In this document: piece by piece, positions 1-8,528 of the stretch
How the letters are laid out: every line of letters begins with the position of its first letter
Position numbering within the stretch: the stretch's first letter is position 1
Origin: Eimeria necatrix
Lineage: Eukaryota; Apicomplexa; Conoidasida; Eucoccidiorida; Eimeriidae
NCBI RefSeq assembly: GCF_000499385.1
Contig: NW_013655225.1
Coordinates: forward strand, 20,454-37,953
DNA length: 17,500 bases
Direction of reading: 5' to 3'
Program-made: the position numbers and the translations under genes
The notes under the pieces: generated by a model
Told to the model about the DNA's origin: nothing
Databases searched by the model: none
What the model saw: only the letters and a program-made list of their open reading frames with translations

Positions 1-4
1 GCAA

Positions 5-36
<32 letters not shown>

Positions 37-270
37 TCGATATGTCCCATGATCCTTGAGCTGTTCGCCCGTTGGAAGGGTGCTGCAGTTGCAGCAGCAA
101 CCGCAACAGCAGCAGCTGCGGCAGCAGCTGCAGCAGCAGCTGCGACTGCAGCAGCAGCAGCACCAACTGCTGCAGCAGCAGCAGCAGCAATCTGCCGCGC
201 TGCAGGCTGTAGGGAGAAAGAAGAAATACAAAAAATAAGTGAAACAATTCTTTTTTGGAGCTGCTGCTGA
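1..270 (+). other. possible partial coding exon, Ala-rich, running in from the left edge
   Basis: Frame 1 is open from the first base to a TAA-type stop region ending at 270. It reads Ala/Thr runs, then SICPMILELFARWKGAAV, a long Ala run and a charged end with REKEEIQKISETILF. The non-repeat parts are modestly protein-like, but most of the openness comes from CAG repeats, which lack stops in every frame. No family is recognised and no upstream sequence is available to test it. It could equally be spacer or intron of a neighbouring gene. Confidence 0.22.
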
Positions 271-278
271 GACTGCTG

Positions 279-283
279 CTGAA

Positions 284-328
<45 letters not shown>
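279..328. repeat. (CTG)n tract
   Basis: An almost pure CTG run lies downstream of the left-edge open stretch, flanked by GAAGTTGCTG and TGAGAATTTTAAG. It belongs to the window-wide CAG/CTG family and no gene is seen around it. Confidence 0.9.
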
Positions 329-329
<1 letters not shown>

Positions 330-417
330 AGAATTTTAAGAAATAAAAGAATTTCATTTTGAAGCTGCTGCTGCCTAAAGCTCTTCCGCCTTCAACTGAA
401 GGCCCCTTGACTTGTGA

Positions 418-421
418 AAAG

Positions 422-460
<39 letters not shown>

Positions 461-960
461 ATTAATTAATTAATTAGTTAGTTAGTTAATTAAAATGTAA
501 TAAATAAATAAACAGTAATAAAAATAAATAAATGAACAATATGTGTAAATAAATATAAACAAATGAAAGTAAATTTGTGTAATAAGTATTTTATAAATAT
601 ATTTATAAATAAGAAAAGTCCATTTATATTTATTTAAAAATAAAAGTATTTAAATATTGGAATGTTTTAATTAATTTAATTTATATTTACAAGTCGAAAT
701 TATTTAAATTTAAATTAAATGGAATTCCATTTATTTGCAAAAGTGCCCAAATTAATAAATATTCAAAAATAGATTTATTTAATATAATATATAAACAAAT
801 GCTTTAATTGTTTGTAAATACATGCAAAACATAAAAATAAAATAAATAAATAAAGAAAAGTGCAAACATATTATTTAATGTAAAATTAATTATTTCATTT
901 TGCATAAAATAAATATAAATTAATTCTTTATTTATTTTAAAATAGATCTTTTCGTATTTT
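418..960. repeat. AT-rich spacer with (AAAT)n
   Basis: Starts with about ten AAAT/TAAA units (around 420-462), then degenerate TTAA/TTAG and AAATA sequence. It is very A+T rich with stops in all frames, and no coding or RNA gene is visible. It probably lies between the 3' end of the minus-strand YTH gene and the next gene to the left. Confidence 0.85.
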
Positions 961-1075
961 GCATTTTTTGCTGTTTCACGCGGTGTATGTACTCCGCGAG
1001 CACAGACTTGCATGCGCTTTATAATTCCTCGACTTCCACTTGATCTGTTTGCATCATTTGATTTAAATTGTCCCA

Positions 1076-1649
1076 TTTAAGTCATTTAATTGAAATTAAT
1101 TCATTTATTTTATTCAATTTATTTATTTATTTATTTATTTCCGCATTTTTGCTCCCACGCCCCCAGGAAGCCACTGCAGCAGCCGGCGCTGAACTGCAGC
1201 AGAACTTTCCTTAAAATGCACTTCTTAAAAAGCTATTTATAAATAAAATATGAATTTAAATTCATATTTATATTTATGAAAGCTTTTAAAGATGTTTCGG
1301 GAGGTAAATGGAACTCGCTGCATGCACAGTCTGGGGTGTATGTACACCCCAAATGTGTGCATCTCCGCCTCTGCAGCTGTACGCCTTTAATTCAGTTCAT
1401 CTTTTGTGCAATTAAAAAACCACTTTTATTTATTTTATTAATTTATTTATATATTTGCCCTCACTCCACATCTGCAGCAAAGTATTCTTCGGGTGTATCT
1501 ACTTGCCTTCCGAGCTGAGGTGTACGTACACCGCAAGCGCCTGCGCAGCTGCTGCGCGTTTGACTTCGCGAAGCTTTTATTCATTTAATCTTTTGCTGTT
1601 ATTAAAACTCAAAGACTGTCTATGCCTTCTTTTTAAAATGCGCTGCTGA
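1076..1649. other. spacer downstream of the YTH gene
   Basis: This stretch contains an ATTT tract (about 1105-1140), a few CTGCAG clusters and palindromes at 1335 and 1519. No convincing gene is seen. It should include the 3' UTR and cleavage region of the minus-strand gene whose stop lies at 1652-1650. Poly(A) signals cannot be assigned in such AT-rich DNA. Confidence 0.6.
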
Positions 1650-2139
1650 CTAAATCTCTGTTTTGACATTAAGGAGTTTCTGTTCGCTCCCCCCATCTTC
1701 TTTGGGGTGTACGTACACCTCGGCTGCTCCTGCACTCTCCGCTGCTGCTGCTGCACTCTCCGCTGCTGCAGCAGCAGCAGCAGCAGCAGGAGCTTCTGGC
1801 TCTTCCTTGAGCCGCACAGGCGACTCGCTGGGGTGTACGTACACCTCAGCAGCTCGCCTTTTCTCTTTGCTTTCGTCTGCAGCAGCAGTTTCTGGCTTTG
1901 CGTCTTCAGGTGTATCTCCAGCTGGGGGCTGTTCTGCTGCTGCCTCGGGTGTACGTACACCCCGCTGCGGACTTGTGTCTCGTGCTGCAGCACTTTCGAT
2001 TTGCTGCGCATTTGTGTCTTGTGGGGTGCTGCTGTCTCGGGGTGTCTGCGCAGCTTCGGGTGTACGTACACCCCGGGGGCTCTGCGCAGCTTCGGGTGTA
2101 CGTACCCCCTGCTGCTGCAGCGCCGCCTCCTGCGGCGCT

Positions 2140-2170
<31 letters not shown>

Positions 2171-2258
2171 AGTCCTCCACTTGATATCCATGCTTTCGAA
2201 ACACCCGCTGCCACAGCGCCTGCGAGGCTTCGTAAGTCTCGATGTAGTCGTCGTACGT
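1650..2258 (-). CDS. terminal exon of the YTH gene carrying five palindromes
   Basis: The acceptor GCATGCAG precedes ACG TAC GAC. The exon opens with the conserved-looking YDDYIETYEASQALWQRVF and RKHGYQVEDF, then turns low complexity: Ala runs, acidic/Pro-Glu segments, and an end at NVKTEI before the stop. Five copies of the GGTGTACGTACACC palindrome lie inside the exon. Those at 1706 and 1832 read as VYVHP. Those at 1948, 2059 and 2095 read one frame over, as GVRTP. The in-phase join with the previous exon supports the start. Where the biologically important part ends cannot be judged from sequence alone. Confidence 0.75.
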
Positions 2259-3727
2259 CTGCATGCACGCCAGGTGTATGTACACCTCAGAAACTGCTTC
2301 ATTTAGACTCAGGTGTATGTACACCTCAAAACAGCTTCATTTAGATTCAGGTGTATGCACACCTCAGCAACAGCTTCACTCAGATTCAGGTGTATGTACA
2401 CCTCAGAAACAGCTTCATTTAGATTCAGGTGCATGTACACCTCAAGCAGATTCAGGTGTATGTACACCTCAGCAACAGCTTCATTTAGACTCAGGTGTAT
2501 GTACACCTCGAGGAGATTCAGGTGTATGTACACCTCAGAAACAGCTTCATTCAGATTCAGGTGTATGTACACCTGGGAACAGCTCCATTTAGATTCAGGT
2601 GTATGTACACCTCAAAACAGCTTCACTCAGATTCAGGTGTATGTACACCTCAGGGCCATTCACAGTGAGGTGTACGTACACCGCAAGTAAGCACGGAAAC
2701 ACTGCAGGCACCATCAGGTGTGCGTACACCCCAAATCAAAACAGCATATTTGCATGAAAACATATTTTATAAAATAGACATATATATAAACAAATACAAA
2801 TATAAATATAAATATAAATACAAATATAAATATAAATATATATATAAGTATTTATATATTTATATATATAAAACATATTTGCGCTGCGCGTACACCCGAA
2901 ACGAGAAACAAGTGAGGTGTACAGACACCGCAAGTGACAGCAAGCCGCTCGAGATTTGCAGAAGATTCAAAACTTGAATTTCAGATAATTCCAATTTTAA
3001 AGATTTGAAAATTAAATTAAAACTGAAAATAATTAAAGATTTGAAAATTAAATTAAAATTGAAATTAAAATGAAACTGTTGCTCCAAGTTGAGGTGTATG
3101 TACACCTCACCATCTCCGTCAAGTCCACAGGGAAGATCTTCGTCGCGGGATTGTGCAGCGCCAAAAGGACCTTTTGCTGGCCGCCTGAATGAAAATAGAA
3201 ATAAAAATATAATTAAATTAATTTATTTAATTTATTTAATTAATTAAATGCAAATAAATCAAATTTAATCTGAAAACAACAAAGCTGCTGCGCTGTGCAC
3301 TGCAGCAGCGCAGCAGCAGCTCCTGACGGTTCTGTAAAACACAACTCCACATAAACCCTAAACCCTAAACCCTAAACCCTAAACCCTAAACCCTAAACCC
3401 TCGGGTTACCTTCTGCGGATTCGTTTTGGTTTTGGCGTTTGTTTTGCGTCTGTTTCTTTCTCTGCGGCCCCGTCCCCGCCCCTCGCTGCTGCTGCTGCAG
3501 CTGCTGCTGCTGCTGCTGCTGCTGCTGCCTGGCGCCCGCTGGCTGCAGCGCCAAGCGGCCGGGGGGCCCCTGGGGGGCCCCCAGGGGGGCCCCCAGGGGG
3601 CCCCCCAGGGGGCCCCTCGAGAAGGGGCCCCCAAAGGGACTTATGCTGGAATTGTTTGTGCTGCTCATTTCATCAAAAAGATAAGCCAAAGCTCTTCCAG
3701 CTTGCGGGTCCACTGGCTGCATGCAGT

Positions 3728-3761
<34 letters not shown>

Positions 3762-3929
3762 GAAAGGATTTGCAGCAATTAATTCAAAAGATGGCATTAA
3801 TGGCATTAATAATGCTGCAGCAGCAGCAGTGAAGACACACTCGCGTGGTAGAAAAATAGTGTGCAGCAACTCTGCAGCAAAACACCTCAGACCCGCAGCT
3901 GCAGCTGCAGCTGCAGCAGAAGCTGCTGC

Positions 3930-3997
<68 letters not shown>

Positions 3998-4335
3998 ACT
4001 TGGCCGTCCATGGCTCTGTTGACGGACTCGCCATTGTTGTATTTGTTGTAAAGAGTTCTCGTCAAGTCAACGCTGAGGGGAGCCCTGCAGGAGGTGTACA
4101 TACACCGCAGCCCCAGCAGCTGAGGTGTACGTACACTCCATAAATAAAAATAAATAAAACAAATTTGTTTCTCTTTTGTTTCTTTTTGCTAAAAAGAAAC
4201 AAAAGTGAAGTTCAAACAAATTCAAGAACGAGAAAAGAAAACGCTTCAGGTGTATGTACACCCCAACGCAGCACGCAGCGCACCAGGTGTACATACACAT
4301 CAAACAGCTGCGCATACACCGCAAATCAAGACCCA

Positions 4336-4401
<66 letters not shown>

Positions 4402-5708
4402 CAGCAGCAGCAGCAGGAACTTCCGCAGTTAATGCAAATAATTAAAAACGATGAAAAGCCAAAAGAAAAAAAACTCCACAGCAGCAAATTGAAAAAGCAA
4501 AAAGCGCTGCCTCTGCTTCCCGCCTCCTTCTCTCCAACTTTTGAACTTTCAACTCTTTTAATTAATTGTTTTTTATTTATTTATTTAATTTAATTAATTA
4601 ATTAATTAATTAATTAATTAATTAATTAATCCTTACTTGCTTATCCACTCTATGTCAAAAGACAATCCAACAAATGGCCTTCCGCTGCGGCCCGAAAAGA
4701 CACTGGAGGGATAAGAGCCTTCGCCTGAGGTGTACGTACACCGCAGCGCCGCGGCAGCGGATTTGCAAAAAGTGGAAATTCATTTTTTTTTATTTTTCGA
4801 ATTTAAAACCACCAAACAACTCAGCTAGCTGCCATCTTTAATTATTTATTATTTATTTTTCATTTATTTATTTATTTATTTATTTGTTTGTTTTTTTTTG
4901 TTTTTATTTTCCACTTTTTGCCCACCCGGGGCTGTCTTCATTCGCGCATAGCCCGCCCAGTTGTGGGAAGAAAGAACTCGAAAGAAGAGAAGCACGTGAG
5001 GAGCCTCCTGCCAGCAAATAAATATAAATAAATAAATAAATAAATAATAAATAAATAAATAAATAAACTAGCTGGCTAGCTAGCTAGCCAGCTAGCTAGC
5101 TAGCTAGCCGCCTAGCCACCTGGCGAGCTAGGTAGCCAGTTAGCCTGCTAGCGAGATTAGTAGATGGCCAGCTAGCTGGCTAGCTAGCTAGCTGGCTAGC
5201 TAGCTAGCTAGCTATCTAGCTAGTTAGCTAGCTATCTAGCTAGTTAAATAGCTATCCAGCTAGCTAGCCATCCAGCCAGCTAGCTAGCTAGCTAGCTAGC
5301 TGAATAGTTCCCCAGCTAGCTAGTTAGATGATTAGCTAGCTAGCCAGATAGCTAGCTAGCTAGCTAGCTAGCTAGCCATCCAGCTAGCCAGATAGCTAGC
5401 TAGCTAGCTAGCTAGCCAGCCACCTATCTAGTTAAACAGCTGTCCAGCTAGCCAGCCATCCAGCCAGCTAGCTAGCTAGCCAGCTAGTTAAATAGTCCTC
5501 CAGCTAGCTAATTAAATGGCTAGCTAGCTAGCTAGCTAGCTAGCTAGCTAGCCAGCTAGCTAGCTAGCTAGCTAGCTCACTCTGGCTGCCTGTGCAAGTC
5601 TGGCCTCGTTTCTGGGGATTGTGGCCCAGACGCCCAAACGCCTGGCGACTTCCACATTGTACTCCGAACAAGAACGAATTATGTAAAACTCAGTCCCCGC
5701 GTCCTCAG
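1650..5708 (-). CDS. YTH-domain RNA-binding protein (predicted m6A reader), spliced, 5' end unresolved
   Basis: Seven minus-strand exons join in phase: 5708-5581, 5007-4926, 4724-4637, 4084-4000, 3716-3410, 3184-3111 and 2258-1650 (stop), giving 456 residues from EDAGTEF. The first four build a YTH fold in order: FYIIRS, GVWATIPRNEARLAQAAR, VLLFFRVLSSHNWAGYARM, RPFVGLSFDIEWISK, LYNKYNNGESVNRAMDGQ. The domain ends near GRALAYLF at the start of exon five. YTH domains bind N6-methyladenosine in RNA. The first cage Trp (GVWAT) is present, but the second is not obvious. After the domain come a GP/GA-rich and Gln segment, then a block with YDDYIETYEASQALWQRVF that I do not recognise, then Ala runs and palindrome-encoded EVYVHP/GVRTP. 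Donors are mostly GTGAG or GTAAG. Apicomplexans can carry YTH on a CPSF30-type protein; no CCCH fingers are visible here, so the paralogue is open. Confidence 0.85.
2273..2682. repeat. tandem array of palindrome units, 38-39 and 27 bp
   Basis: Copies of GGTGTATGTACACC start at 2273, 2312, 2350, 2389, 2428, 2455, 2494, 2521, 2560, 2598, 2636 and 2669. The usual linker is TCAGAAACAGCTTCATTTAG followed by ATTCA. Two short units of 27 bp lack most of the linker. The array fills the 3' half of the last YTH intron (3110-2259), and its first palindrome lies about 12 bases upstream of the acceptor AG on the minus strand. Confidence 0.95.
2775..2880. repeat. AT-rich (ATAAAT)n tract in the last YTH intron
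   Basis: Repeating TATAAA/TACAAA hexamers give way to an (AT)-rich stretch. It is intronic, with nothing else visible. Confidence 0.85.
3353..3401. repeat. interstitial telomere-type repeat, (AAACCCT)7
   Basis: Seven exact AAACCCT units lie inside the YTH intron spanning 3409-3185. They begin about eight bases after the 5' splice site GTAACC. On the gene's own strand they read AGGGTTT. The unit matches the plant/apicomplexan-type telomere heptamer and telomere-like repeats described in Eimeria chromosomes. Genes continue on both sides, so this is not a chromosome end. Confidence 0.95.
3555..3645. repeat. GGGGCCCC-rich palindromic cluster within a YTH exon
   Basis: Repeated GGGGCCCC/GGGGGGCCCC palindromes spaced by CTGG or CAGG. 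In the minus-strand exon they encode GGPFSRGPLGGPLGAPLGA and similar. A second cluster of the same kind lies at 6179-6225. The sequence is strongly self-complementary and differs from the CAG background. Confidence 0.85.
4335..4415. repeat. long (CAG)n tract in the third YTH intron
   Basis: About 20 CAG units interrupted once by CAT, read as CTG on the gene's strand. The intron spans 4636-4085. It also holds palindromes at 4093, 4124, 4249 and 4286, and a second pure CTG (plus-strand) tract lies just beyond exon four at about 3918-3996. Confidence 0.85.
4578..4632. repeat. (TTAA)n tract beside a 5' splice site
   Basis: About a dozen TTAA/AATT units end within a few bases of the donor GTAAGG (minus strand, 4636) of the exon encoding RPFVGLSFDIEWIS. 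Confidence 0.85.
5068..5577. repeat. (TAGC)n degenerate tetranucleotide array in the first YTH intron
   Basis: About 510 bp of GCTAGCTAGC with variants (GGCTAGC, CCAGCTAG, TTAGCTAG, ATCTAGC). GCTAGC is self-complementary, so the array can fold on itself anywhere. It occupies nearly the whole intron 5580-5008, starting at the donor GTGAGC (which merges into the array) and ending with an AAATA tract next to the acceptor. TAG stops occur in every frame, so it cannot be exonic. Confidence 0.95.
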
Positions 5709-5710
5709 CT

Positions 5711-5757
<47 letters not shown>

Positions 5758-5914
5758 GCAGCAGCAGCAGCAGTGCAGCAGCAGCAGCAGGGCGGCAGCG
5801 GCACGAGCGCCCAAATAGCGGTAGTGCAGCAGCAGCAGCAGTGCAGCAGCAAGAGGGAAACAGCAGCAGCAGCCGCGGCAGTGCTGCAGCAGGGCAGTAG
5901 AGGCACAAAGCCGT

Positions 5915-5966
<52 letters not shown>

Positions 5967-5990
5967 CAGCAGCAAGAGGAGCAGCAGTTT
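5709..5990. repeat. CAG-rich block upstream of the first assigned YTH exon
   Basis: Two pure CAG runs (about 5711-5756 and 5915-5962) with GCAGTGCAGCAG and GGCAGCGGCACGAG variants between them. On the minus strand it ends as CTGCTGCAG at the acceptor of exon 5708-5581. Most likely intron, but an in-frame Ala stretch directly precedes EDAGTEF, so part could be translated. Confidence 0.7.
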
Positions 5991-6003
5991 AGTCTGCATT
6001 TAC

Positions 6004-6088
6004 CTAACAAGAAGCTGGCAGACAGCCACAGGCAGCATAAGTCGAAGCTAAAAGAAAAAGAAGCCTACCCGGGTGAGACGCATAAAAG

Positions 6089-6141
<53 letters not shown>

Positions 6142-6228
6142 GGTAAAGGGGATTTGGCCTTCATAACCCACGCCTCCCGAGGGGGGGCCCCCAACGGGGG
6201 GGCCCCCCAGTGCAGGGGGCCCCTCCAT
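6004..6228 (-). CDS. candidate 5' exon(s) of the YTH gene
   Basis: From ATG at 6228 the minus strand reads MEGPPALGGPPVGGPPSGG, then VGYEGQIPFTE, a Gln run, PFYASHPG, and on to a TAG near 6004. The composition resembles the GP-rich and Gln segments in the later YTH exons. Within it, GTAGGC..TTTTAG borders only 21 bases, a possible tiny intron that keeps frame either way. A GT just before the TAG (GTTAGG) would leave one base, matching the two-base start of exon 5708-5581. That donor is poor, and GTAAAT next to it looks better but ends on a stop, so the join is uncertain. No known domain is seen. Confidence 0.35.
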
Positions 6229-6351
6229 GTTTTTGCTGCAGATCTGCAGAGGTATTACTGGGGTCAAATTTGTGAGAGCAGCGCAGCAGCAGCTGCAGCA
6301 GCAGCAGCAGCAGGCGGAGAGCAGCACACAGCAGGCAGCGGCAGATGCAGG

Positions 6352-6384
<33 letters not shown>

Positions 6385-7190
6385 CGAGCTGCTGCTGTCT
6401 GGGAGGAAAGAGACCAGCGGGCGCTGTCTGTAGGGAGCTGCTGCTGCTGCAGGGGGACAGATGCAGCAGCCCGGAAAGCTGCTGCCGGCTTCGCTGCTGC
6501 TGCTGAGAAGAGAAAGATAGAAAAGAAAAGGGAAATAAAGGGGAAAGGACTAAAAAAGGTAAGTGCATGCAGCAGCAGCAGCAGCAGCAGCAGCAGGGTT
6601 CAGTGGGGCCGGGGCTGGAGCCGCCTGCGCTTCCGCGATTCCTCAAGGGGTGGATTGAGCCTTAAACTCCGGTCCAAAGTCTGCAATTTGGATTTGTTGT
6701 ATTTTATTTTTGCATTTTACTTTTATTCTCAACTGTATTCCTCTTCGAGGGGCGCGCGGTGGCCCGTATTCCGCGTGGCGTTCGCCGGATCGCGAGTAGC
6801 GGCGGAGGCAGCAGCAGCTGCCGCTGGGGCCTCTGGCTTCTCTTTCTGCAGCCACGAAGCAACGAAAAACAAAAACTGAATTCATTTTCCATTACCAGCG
6901 GAAATCGCAAATAAAAAGAAGTGAAGTCGATGGCCAGGTGAGTGCGGCGCGCGCGGCAGCTGCGCATCTCGCGCGGTGTACGTACACCTCGCGAACGCAG
7001 ACTTTCTTGCAACAACTCTGCTCCCAAATACATCTTCACTTTTGTTTTTAAAAGCTGCATTTTGTCTTTTTTTTTGATTTCGCGCTGCACTCTCGCGCTG
7101 GCCGGGTCTCAGTCAGTGAGCAGTCGCGATCCGCTTGCCTGTTGCAACTCAGTGAATTCGAAGGTCTTTTCTTCTTTTTTCGTTTTTTCT

Positions 7191-7444
7191 TCACTCGAGA
7201 GCTGCAGCAGCAGCATTTGGTTTGCTGCTGCTGCTGCTGCGCGGGGTTTCGGCTGTCTTTGTTGGCGGTTTCGTGTTGCGGTGTATGTACACTGGGTTAG
7301 CGCACGCAGCAGCGAAGAAGCAACTTCCCGGGGTGTCTTTTGCTGCTGCTGCTGCAGCTGCAGCAGCAGCAGCAGCAGCGGAGAGGCGTTTGAGCGCAAC
7401 TAGGCCAGCACCTGTAGCGCACTGCTGTTCCCAGGCCGAGGCGA

Positions 7445-7487
<43 letters not shown>

Positions 7488-7697
7488 CCATCCTAGAAAC
7501 ACCGCAGCTGCCTTTTGCTTCCACAGCTCTCTTAGTTCACTTTTGCTGCTGAGATTATGCATCTTCAAGCCAGTACCCTTTCTCCATGTTGGGGCAGACG
7601 GGCGGGAGGCTGCTGCTGCTGCTGCAGCAGCTGCTGCTGCTGCTGCAGCAGCAGCAGCAGCTGCAGCAGCGTAGCGGTTTCCTGGAGAGCTGAACAA
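7191..7697 (-). other. long minus-strand open stretch with Ala and Gln runs, coding status unclear
   Basis: One minus frame stays open for about 168 codons. Between Ala and Gln runs it carries non-repeat segments such as GTGLKMHNLSSKSELRELWK, AVFLGWK, FASAWEQQCATGAG and LVALKRLSA. A possible acceptor TTGTTCAG lies near its upstream end; no ATG start is evident. It could be an upstream exon of the YTH gene, or only an open shadow of CAG repeats in the divergent promoter region. No family is recognised. Confidence 0.25.
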
Positions 7698-7699
7698 CT

Positions 7700-7802
7700 T
7701 GCATAGTTGTAGGCAATTTGCTTCCCCGCATTTTCAATTTAGTTTTGTTTCAAGTTTTGTTTTTTGTTTTATTTTTTATTTCATCTTTTTGTTTTTATTT
7801 AT

Positions 7803-7835
<33 letters not shown>

Positions 7836-7905
7836 ACCGGCGCCCGCAGCGCGCGCATGCAGTGTTGCTCGAGGTGACCTCTGCTGCAGCTCCCGCTGCA
7901 GCTCC

Positions 7906-7964
<59 letters not shown>

Positions 7965-8069
7965 GCATGTAAGGCTTGCGCTGCTGGTGGTGAGGGCTTA
8001 AACTGGAGGCAGTCTGCGAGTTTTTGGCCGCCCGTGTAGGCCTTGAGTCGGTGGCAGCAAACAAGAACG

Positions 8070-8114
<45 letters not shown>

Positions 8115-8220
8115 AGGGGTTGGGGTCTGCAGCAAACCGTAGCTGAGCAGCAGGCGAGTTCGTCTTGCGCGCATTTCCTTTCTGTCTTTGAGTTGGCCTT
8201 GCGCAGAGAGTGAGGAGGTG

Positions 8221-8273
<53 letters not shown>

Positions 8274-8313
8274 GGGGTGTTGGCAGGCGTGGAGCGTGCT
8301 GCTGCAGCAGCGG

Positions 8314-8345
<32 letters not shown>

Positions 8346-8350
8346 AGAAA
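7700..8350. other. upstream region of PRP40, repeat-rich
   Basis: A T-rich stretch (about 7738-7804) is followed by long CTG runs (7803-7835, 7906-7961, 8071-8113) and a CAG run (8223-8271) and CTG run (8309-8345) abutting the start codon region. The PRP40 promoter and 5' UTR must lie here, but no individual element can be placed. PRP40 (plus) and the YTH gene (minus) diverge from this side. Confidence 0.5.
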
Positions 8351-8468
8351 ATGGATCCGTTCATTGCTACTCCTTCCTTGATCACCAGCGGCGATGGCTG
8401 GACTGAACACATTTCCAAAGAAGGAAGAAAATATTATTACAACACTTTGGTGAGTTTGCTGCTGCAGT

Positions 8469-8528
<60 letters not shown>

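Noticed and set aside
804..1076. Minus-strand 90-codon open frame starting MGQFKSND
   Set aside because: Half is AT-rich low-complexity sequence; no domain and no splice partner. It includes a palindrome copy.
1167..1214. Small plus-strand terminal exon reading EATAAAGAELQQNFP
   Set aside because: It has an acceptor-like CCCCCAG and a stop, but is only 15 codons with no partner exon or recognisable product.
2273..2682. CRISPR array, because of regular palindromic repeats with spacers
   Set aside because: Linkers are near-identical copies rather than unique spacers, and the DNA is clearly eukaryotic with introns.
2263..2690. Overlapping open frames encoding SGVCTPQ or RCMYTS repeats
   Set aside because: They are the palindrome array read in frame. 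The array lies in an intron between two phase-matched YTH exons on the other strand.
3353..3401. Chromosome end or assembly join at the telomere-type repeat
   Set aside because: The YTH exons on both sides (3716-3410 and 3184-3111) join in phase, so the repeat is internal.
5679..6010. Long open frames of poly-Leu, poly-Ser, poly-Cys or poly-Ala
   Set aside because: CAG/CTG has no stop in any frame, so such frames arise automatically. No non-repeat protein signature accompanies them. The same applies at many other repeat tracts.
6643..7090. Minus-strand frames near 6740-6890 with basic or Ala-rich residues
   Set aside because: An acceptor-like GTGGCTGCAG exists, but all three frames read as biased low-complexity sequence and no donor is convincing.
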